NCBI GenBank assembly: GCA_003344405.1 | Contig: NOWV01000353.1 | Coordinates: 1 to 40,916 of the forward strand | Reading direction: 5' to 3' | DNA length: 40,916 bases | DNA from: Trichoplax sp. H2 | Lineage: Eukaryota > Placozoa > Uniplacotomia > Trichoplacea | Shown here: one piece after another, positions 33,548-40,916 of the stretch | How positions within the stretch are numbered: position 1 is the first letter of the stretch | Layout: each line of letters begins with the position of its first letter | Notes under the pieces: model-generated | What the model was told of the DNA's origin: nothing | Databases searched by the model: none | What the model saw: only the letters and a program-made list of their open reading frames with translations | Made by a program: the position numbers and the translations under genes

Positions 33548-36304
33548 TTGAGTTGGGACTTTGCATCCGATCGACCACCTCCTAGCTACGTTGATACGGT
33601 AAAAGATGACCAATCGATGGTTGTACCTATAGCACAACCATCTTCATCGGAAAAAGAGATGCAAGAAGTTACTCCATGTAGCCCAACTATGGATACAGTA
33701 AAAGAACAATCGCCACAGACTGTACCTATGCCGATGCCGATGCCTATGCCTATGCCTACGCAAGGAGTGGATGTCGGTCAATCGCCTTTACCACCACCAA
33801 TTTTACAGCAGCCAGGAGGTGCTATGCCTGTACCTCCACCAATATCTCAACAACCAATTGCTGGCCCAGGAGGACCAGATCCTGCTACTCAATCGTACTT
33901 TCCACAGTCGCTTCAGTGGATGCAAGTTCCTGCCCCTAATACTGTCTCCAATGATTGTTCGCCAGGACTTGAACGCCTATTCCAGCTTAGTCAAGTAATA
34001 ATTTGTCCCGACATACAACAGCAAGAACGTAAGTTTGCCAATTTCGATAACTTCTTGTATAGGAATGGAATTGAATAGAATAGAAAGAGTAAGTTAAAGT
34101 ACCGTATTTTCATAAGCACATTAATCAACATCAAAGCGTATGTCCTTAATCCCAACAGTACCGTAATCACCCTTACCTATGATCATCATACTAAGTCAAC
34201 TCAAAAAGTACTTTATCAAACCCTTTTAAGTTAATAGAATTACCATTGAGCATGACGGCAAAGCTCTTAATCATCTAGATACTATTAGATCTAGACTTGT
34301 TAAATTGCAAGTAAGACTGTAGTCGGGTTAGGATAGGAGTTGGTGTAGAAGCGAATCTATCCAAAATGACCAAATTGGCATATTCTCTATGCTATGATTT
34401 CTAGACTACAAACTTACTTTACTGTTCTATACGAGATTATGATTAACTAACCTGGGTACTTTAATAAATTGTGCGGTACGTGAAGCTATGATTCTATATG
34501 CCATTAAACCTAGAAGAAATCATTACAATCTCAAATAGCCTCGCAAAAGTTCTAAGTAACTTATAATATTTGTATGTTGATATAATTTAATTAGCACAAA
34601 TTTAGTATAAGATCAGTTAATATTTTAGAAACAATTTCAATGATTGCGGCTCAGGATATCTCTTAATTCTATCATGTTATGCACTATAGTATTCATGCCG
34701 ATGTTCCGAAGTAAATACCAGGTAAAAAACAACGCTGGTCAATTGATCTATTATGCGATTGAAGGTAAGTTTGAAAGATACCACACTTTCAGCAGAATCC
34801 TAGCATTAACATAGACCGTACAGCAGTAACACTAGTAGTCTCTTAGATATTCTACTTGACTGACAGTAACTAGTTCTCAGTTGAATATCTTATAAGCCCT
34901 ATATGTTACTAAGCTATAACTGGCTGTAATTGACTTGTTGCGCGTTGCTCCTTAGATAATGTAACAACAGCGATAAATATGTATGGCTACGATCTAGCTG
35001 AAATAGCCCTTTACGATAGCATGGAAAGGAAAGTTATGCAACTATCTCGCGCCCCATCCGGCGAAGTATCTGGCTGTTTGAGTGCCATTTTATATAAATT
35101 AAATGTTGCTTGCCCTCCGGAAAATATGATTGGCAGCGTAGTCCAGTAAGTACTCAAATCTCATTATAGGCGTTTTGTAGACATTCAACTAACACCTGGC
35201 AATATAGACTATCTGCAGATGTTCTACAAATTAACTTTAAAAATGACGATGCCAATAGTTAAAGATCTAGCAATTCTTTCGGTATTTAGCTTCTGAGTAA
35301 TCTCTTTCTATATGTAAAAGATTTACATGACCGTTTAGGGATTTCTTTATGCTTAATTTTCATATTCGGATCAATTTCAGAACATCTATATTCGGCCCAA
35401 AGCATGCTGTAACCTCCCCAAACGGCGTAACTGAATTAGCAATCAACGGCCCTGGTCACTGCTGTGCAATTCGTGCGGCGGAAGGCTATCTAAATTTTCC
35501 GGTATAAAAACGAAGATCTTTACAAGATTATTGTTGCATTCGTCACGATAGTATTAAATATAAGTAAAAATTCATTGGATCTTCTAGACTTTGGCAGTTT
35601 TATCTCTTCTACTCGTAATTCTTTACACTATTATTTCCGAAACTAATAATTATAAACACACATTTTAAATGCTAGATCATTTCTAAAAGCGGCAAAGTTA
35701 TTGGCAATGTTGCGAAACACTTACCTAATATGGGAAACTTACAATGCAATATGGAAGTTAATTGTACGTAAATTGAGTAAAAATTAAGACGACTTTTCCA
35801 AAGTTACGTATTGTATTAGCTATCATAATTAAAATAAAACATACTGTGGTCTCTTAAACACCAATTTCTTATTAATTCATTTTAACACTGTTTTAGTCCC
35901 GACGGATCTCCATCCTAATTTTAAAGCTTTGCTCGTCGGATTTGCAATTATAATGGTTCGCATTTTCGTCAATTAAAGCCGTTAATTAGAGTAGTACGAA
36001 CTATTGCAAGAAAATTGAAATATGGAAAATTCTTAAATTTTGCTTCAATATATTTTAGGATCATTTAATGATTGCGAGACACCGATATAATCTTATACAC
36101 CCAGCCTACTATGGTACCGCAGCGCATTCAAGTAGCGTTTTTTCCGGTAGCAGTAGCCACGTGCACCACCGTCATCGAATGCATCATCACGGAATGCATC
36201 ATCACGGAATGCACCATCATCATCACGGAATACATCATCATCATCACGGAATACACCATCATCATGCCGGAGCACATCATTCTCATCACTTTCGGCATCG
36301 CTGA
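33548..36304 (+). CDS. phospholipid scramblase (PLSCR family) with histidine-rich C-terminus, seven exons
   Basis: Exons: 33548-34028, 34690-34764, 34956-35145, 35381-35501, 35676-35763, 35898-35956, 36059-36304. All junctions are GT-AG and phases 1,1,2,0,1,0 join to one frame of about 419 codons. PLSCR proteins mediate Ca2+-activated, bidirectional lipid movement at the plasma membrane. The proline-rich N-terminus has PPPSY (PPxY, WW-domain ligand type) and five Met-Pro repeats. The core begins SPGLERLFQLSQVII and includes SKYQVKNNAGQLIYYAIED. The single C-terminal helix is FKALLVGFAIIMD with the family aspartate. The family's cysteine cluster and the first acidic positions of its Ca2+-binding loop are missing; only FPTD remains. 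The last 81 residues hold 33 histidines. The 5' edge is uncertain: an in-frame TAG lies at 33512 and the first in-frame ATG at 33617, so translation starts there or in an unseen upstream exon. Confidence 0.92.
36177..36275 (+). repeat. in-frame tandem repeat encoding His-Gly motifs
   Basis: Short units of CATCATCAC plus GGAATGCAT/GGAATACAT encode HHHGM and HHHHHGI repeats in the scramblase tail. The same array produces spurious open frames in two other readings. Confidence 0.9.
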
Positions 36305-38659
36305 AGTCACAGACTCTTATTCAATTGTGAATATCCCCTGAGAGTACAGATTAATTAAGCCGTTATAGAGTGCAGATTGATATTTTGACAATTTAGTAGT
36401 TGACAAAGCCAATTCTTAACTAAGAAATTCCGTATACGATACGTACATTATTACACCTATCAAACCTACGGTTGAAGTACTGTATTTGAAGAACCGTTGT
36501 TGTACGTTATAGTTTTGTTAAAATAACTGTAACTGGATCTTAATCATTTTATATGGTATTACCTGACAATGACTACAAGTTACAGGAGTGATATCATATT
36601 CATATTATGAATTGCAGATTGTAAACGATACTGAAAATTTTTTACTTCGAGATCATTGGCAATGCCACCACTTTGATTACAGAATAGTATTTACTTTCTT
36701 ATTAAATTTCTAATCCTGTAAAATGAAATTGAATTACTGCGATAGTTAAAGGATCATTGGGATATATAATAATTCATAAATTTCTAAATAAAGATTCTAG
36801 TAGCTATACAAATGCCAATCTATTACCTCGCACGCATATTTTAAATTTTCTAGAACTATCCAATATTAGAATTTCAGCAATTTGCTTGTCACAGAAAATC
36901 AATACTACACAATTTACATTTCCACCATTGAACGTCTTACCAGACCAAATATCACTCGTACTTATAACAGCAATTACTTCGAAAACTTTATCAAAGCATT
37001 TTTAGCTCAGTTAAAATCTACAAGACTCTATCCTATAATTCTGAATATCAAGATAGCGACTTAGTATTGCTAAAAGAACCAAGTTTATGTATTAAAGTGA
37101 AACTCGACAAGAAATTGTTCTAATTTTAATATTTACTGACTGGGCTTTATTACTCTGAACGTTATACAGAGCAAGGATTCCTTGAAATCGTAACGGAAAT
37201 ACCAATTCTTGTTTTAATATTTTAAAAGAAACATCGATATATTAGGTCTAGTTAAATTGCTGTACTTTTTCAAATGCATTATGAAGATTGATATTCACAA
37301 TAATTATAATTATAGCCCGTTTTCTAGTTCTGTACTGTCAACTGATGTCATAAAATATAGTACTAGTACTGTATTATAATACAGGATATAGTATGTCATT
37401 GCCCAGGGAAACAAATTTCTAATTGAGAAGAATAAGAGAAACTTAAAAATTGCGATACTGGAAATACAAATAGATTCTAGGCTTTCAAAGCAATAGAATA
37501 GATAACGCTCCAGTTAGATAGAGGTGAGCTCTAGTTATCTATTAAAGTACTAGTAGTAGAAGACAATTATATGAATATGCGCGGATGTATCAACCGGTAA
37601 ATTTTACAAGATAGGCGTGCCATATCTGCTCTTGAAATTCTAGCAACTTAATAACTGCTGCAAATAGTATCGGAAATTAATCAAATTATTATGATTCAGA
37701 CATATTAAACAAGTACCAAGCCCAAGAATACTTGTTAGCTGGCCTGAGATCATCTGTAAGTGTTTCTAAGAAAGTTTTAGTGCAATTACAGTTACAGTAC
37801 TGAAATAAACCAATTACTGTATATATTTCACAATAGGCATAAAAATGGTGCGACACACATCAGTAGTAATTAGATATTTTACATTTTTTTAAACATTTTC
37901 TAACTAAATAGTCGTGGAATAGATGAACGCCTGTGATGTGTTGAAATACGATCTACTCTCAACTCTAGGGGTAGTAAGCAATGCCATTACCTATAACATT
38001 AGAATTTTACGCACAGTAATAACTTGCATTGTTATATGACATTATTGGTAATTTTATTTGCTGTGGTTAGTGTAAAAATTGCTATTAACTTATTTAATTT
38101 TATATGAATCATGTAGATAAATCTTTAAAACGTTTTCTAGGGTGGAACTGGTACGAACTGTTCTTGAATGATAAGGTACTTGTTAGGTCATAGTTACTAG
38201 GTAATCTTATGGACTTTACCTATAATTCTAATAACATATATGATGACTATGACGGATTCTCGATATAGAATAAATAACATTTTACCATGACTTTTATTTT
38301 TAATACCAAATTTCAGTAGCATATTTCTGAATTCTTATTCAGCAAATTTAAGTAATTAGGATAATTTATGACCTTGTATTTCTTTTTCAAGTTTCTTCTA
38401 AACTTATTAAGTAAAGAAAATAACGAAATATTGCAATCTTCTATATGTGGATATAGGATCATGCCGACAAATTTTTTCCTGGTTAACAATAAATAGTGGT
38501 AAATATAAAAAAAAGATTTCCGAAAATTCTCGTACATAGTATTACTATGTAGTACGATACCGAATCCGATATTTGTACAAACTCATATTTACCAAAGTAA
38601 TAAATACAAATATATAAATTTTTTACTTCGATCGGAGTAATAATGTTATTTCAGAAAAT
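36305..38659. other. intergenic region after the scramblase
   Basis: Mostly featureless. Two overlapping open stretches at 36757-37005 and 36882-37064 lie in a block with fewer stops than its surroundings. The second contains YISTIERLTRP and follows a CACAG that could be a splice acceptor. No family is recognised, so an exon of an unidentified gene is possible but unproven. AATAAA at 36787 is a distant candidate 3' signal for the scramblase. Confidence 0.35.
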
Positions 38660-39393
38660 AATTATCCTAGTCAATATAGAATTTAAAAACGGCTTTATTT
38701 ACAGAGCTTAAAAATAGTAAAGCAATAATTGCCGTGATCAATTAATGATAAGAAACTAATCCAAAGTATCCCGAGCTAAGAGAAGGGAAGTCTAGTGCAC
38801 TCCAGCTCATCTCTGCAGTTCTTAAATACATTTCGTTTTAATCTATTTACTTTACTGCCTACAGTTAGACCTGAATCAACAGACAGAAGGCTTTTTTCTC
38901 AAATAGATCATCATTATAGTTTTTCAGTACGAGTCATTTTGCTTAAAATATCAAAACTCTTCCGTTAATATCTAATACTATAAGGTGTTAAGCATTTTCG
39001 AGTTACATTAATCTGATTACCATACTTAGCCAAGTTCTAGACATTAGTATTAATCAACGATTTTTAATATTATAATTAACAACCATCTAATATCACATCA
39101 TGATAATATCTATTTTTAGAAGTCTAACTATTCATATCTCAAATATAGATATCAATACAATCAAACATAGGGTGTATTACTACAGTCGGCTATTAAATAG
39201 TAACTATAATGAGAATACAAGCCATACCGGGTAATTTTACTAGCTACAGAAGTTAATAAAGGTCACTAAATATCTTACACATTACCAAGGTTAATGAAAA
39301 ACAAACTGACCATTTAAAGACAATAGTAAAAGGCAATTGTTATTATTTAAACAGAAAATAGCCTTAATTAAATATTTTGCTGCAATCAATTAC

Positions 39394-39430
39394 TATATAA
39401 TTGAACTACATCTTTCGCCAAGTCACTTCT
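39394..39430 (+). promoter_or_regulatory. candidate TATA plus initiator of receptor E
   Basis: TATATAA at 39394 lies 31 bp before the A of GTCACTTCT (39425), the same geometry as receptor D. The implied leader is about 20-25 nt. Confidence 0.5.
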
Positions 39431-39443
39431 TCAATCTTGCAAT

Positions 39444-40391
39444 ATGGATATGAATAACACTACTGATCTTATTGATGTTAATTTTATGATACAGTCGATT
39501 TCTATCCTGGGTATAGTTGGTAATTTGGCTCTACTAAGTATTATTATTTTCTCCAAAAGATTAAAAGATCCGTCGTATATTTTTGTCCTCAACATTTCAG
39601 CTTCGGATCTTATCACCGCGATTCAAGTACTGATAATATTCTCGTTTTCTAATAGGAAGTCTCCACAGCTCTTAAATACTAGCAATATTATTTGTAAAGT
39701 ATTTTACACTATATTTTCTGCATCTTATATTGCTTCAACATTAAGTTTAATGTTAATAAGCTTATATAGATTGAAAATTGTGAGTGATCCTCATCGATTC
39801 AAGCATACGTCAATTATTTATAAGCATAGCGCTAAGTTTGCTATAACAGTATGGATTACGAGTTTATTACTAGCATTACCCACTTATTTTGCATTGCATT
39901 TCTCTCCAATTACTGATAGCTGTGATATATATCATCCGCATGGAAATATTTTCAATAGTATTTTCCTCACAAGTACATTAGTAATTGCTTATATTATCCC
40001 AGGAATAATCATGTTTGTAAATTATGCTCGAATAGCATTTATAATGGGAGCTCGAATTTTTCCGCTAATAAATAATACCGAACTAAGTACAGCATCATGG
40101 AAACGTTCTAAAAGTATTTTTAATCTTTTAGCTGCTGCTACGGCTTTGTATATGTTACTTTCATGGCCATTTATTTCATCTTTAATGATATTATCTTTCG
40201 CTAACGAAACTCAATCTAACCTAATTGAACACAATCCTGATATAGCGTTTGCTGTTACGTCCGCTTTCACAGCTTCGAACTTAGTATATGTTATTAATCC
40301 ATTTCTATTCTTGATATTTGATACAAATGTAAGATCTAGTATTAACAAAGTCTGGGGACAATGTCTGCATAAATTTACAAATCATGCCTGA
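39444..40391 (+). CDS. receptor E: rhodopsin-class 7TM GPCR, orphan
   Basis: Single exon, 315 aa, ATG to TGA; paralogue of receptor D. The second methionine (39450) aligns with the start of D, so the protein may begin there and be 313 aa. Landmarks: sequons NNT/NTT at 4-7, N27 in TM1, ASD in TM2 (D55), C84 in TM3, R109 in LYRLK, W137 in TM4, ECL2 C160 followed by HPHGNIFN, P186 in TM5, SWP in TM6 (P242), and NPFLF in TM7 (N285-P286). Differences from D cluster in TM4, ECL2 and TM5, while TM1, ICL1, TM3-ICL2 and TM6-TM7 are nearly identical. This pattern would fit diverging ligand pockets with a shared intracellular face. The ligand is unknown. Confidence 0.93.
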   Translation: MDMNNTTDLIDVNFMIQSISILGIVGNLALLSIIIFSKRLKDPSYIFVLNISASDLITAIQVLIIFSFSNRKSPQLLNTSNIICKVFYTIFSASYIASTLSLMLISLYRLKIVSDPHRFKHTSIIYKHSAKFAITVWITSLLLALPTYFALHFSPITDSCDIYHPHGNIFNSIFLTSTLVIAYIIPGIIMFVNYARIAFIMGARIFPLINNTELSTASWKRSKSIFNLLAAATALYMLLSWPFISSLMILSFANETQSNLIEHNPDIAFAVTSAFTASNLVYVINPFLFLIFDTNVRSSINKVWGQCLHKFTNHA

Positions 40392-40854
40392 TAATATTAA
40401 CAGAAATAAAGATGATATGATATCTAATTTTATCATGAGAGTTAAATTTTAGAAATAGTCTTTTAACACTATGATATATTTCTTATTCGAGGAAATGAAT
40501 GTGAATTCATACTCGTTGAATTAAAAAAAACGAATATAGGTAAATATTGTTAATTTTTAAATAGCTTGAACTTGTTCGGTCTTATAGATATATATTAGTT
40601 AAAGACTTTCATTTTATTTTCAGTATTCTTGCATAAAACGAGTTTAAAATTTAAAGATTGATTTATGTTAACGAATTATGAAATTCAAGGAATATAAAAG
40701 TTGAACGAAAAGTTTAATTAACTCACAGACTTTATACCAGGTACTTATAACAGCCATTGGCTACTTACCGTACAAGGACAATTTAATAGTACAAACAGAC
40801 CGCATAATTTTCTAGTTTTAGAAAATAAAACCAGAAAACAAAGGAATCTTATAA

Positions 40855-40860
40855 AATAAA
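40855..40860 (+). promoter_or_regulatory. candidate polyadenylation signal of receptor E
   Basis: AATAAA followed by CCTTTAATTCG, the same context as 25265 downstream of receptor D. Confidence 0.4.
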
Positions 40861-40916
40861 CCTTTAATTCGTTTTCTTTACATTGAAAATTGTTAAAAGG
40901 ATAAAGCGTCGACGTT

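Larger units (their letters stand above)
38660..40916 (+). repeat. receptor E duplication block
   Basis: Collinear with 23075-25330 over its full length, ending only because the window ends. Within it 38660-38950 is an R2 copy. On the minus strand 38895-38780 encodes a decayed peptide with LTVGSKVNRL, matching LTVGSRVNRLNEMYLR at 23311-23198. The downstream part reads on in another frame as NEMYLRTAEMSW, which indicates a frame shift. Confidence 0.88.

Noticed and set aside
33548-33550. TTG as the scramblase start codon
   Set aside because: Non-ATG initiation is not supported; used only as a convenient left edge of the open region. ATG at 33617 or an upstream exon is more likely.
36072-36341. 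Alternative plus-frame and minus-strand open frames over the His-rich exon
   Set aside because: The CAT-rich repeat keeps several frames open. Only the frame starting GAT CAT at 36059 joins in phase to the scramblase helix.
1-40916. tRNA or rRNA genes
   Set aside because: Scanned by eye for GGTTCGA-type B boxes with matching A boxes; none had a foldable partner.

Overview
The window is AT-rich animal nuclear DNA. It carries intronless seven-transmembrane receptor genes, one spliced phospholipid scramblase gene with standard GT-AG introns, AATAAA signals, a minisatellite and wide gene-poor gaps. Lineage-specific arrays of single-exon rhodopsin-class receptors in low-GC DNA would fit a placozoan (Trichoplax/Hoilungia type) or another early-branching animal. 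That assignment is inference. Nothing looks prokaryotic.

Layout. 1-5069: gene-poor; an 82-bp tandem repeat (364-560), a 1.5-kb repeat carrying a minus-strand receptor fossil (1288-2766) and one arm of a long inverted repeat (3150-4330). 5070-6011: receptor A. 7917-8867: receptor B. 10150-10810 and 14668-15799: two dead plus-strand copies of B, with the second arm of the inverted repeat (10930-11295) between them. 18147-19100: receptor C, a relative of A. 21430-23840: a mosaic of duplicated pieces, including a fragment of the scramblase first exon and sequence from upstream of it. 23841-24782: receptor D. 28137-31095: two near-identical copies of the 1.5-kb repeat on either side of a 20-N assembly gap. 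31098-33515: the fuller copy of the scramblase upstream sequence, ending in a minisatellite with five perfect TGACGTCA sites. 33548-36304: a seven-exon scramblase with a histidine-rich tail. 38660-40916: a duplicate of the receptor D block, containing receptor E.

The five intact receptors fall into three subfamilies: A/C, B plus its pseudogenes, and D/E. All are on the plus strand. All keep N1.50, D2.50, R3.50, W4.50, P5.50, P6.50 and the TM3-ECL2 cysteine pair. All lack the acidic residue before R3.50 and have NPxxF in place of NPxxY. D and E share a TATA-like box exactly 31 bp upstream of a matching initiator-like site, and B has a similar arrangement. The locus reads as a birth-and-death receptor cluster built by block duplication, with the scramblase region drawn into the same rearrangements. 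Ligands cannot be inferred.
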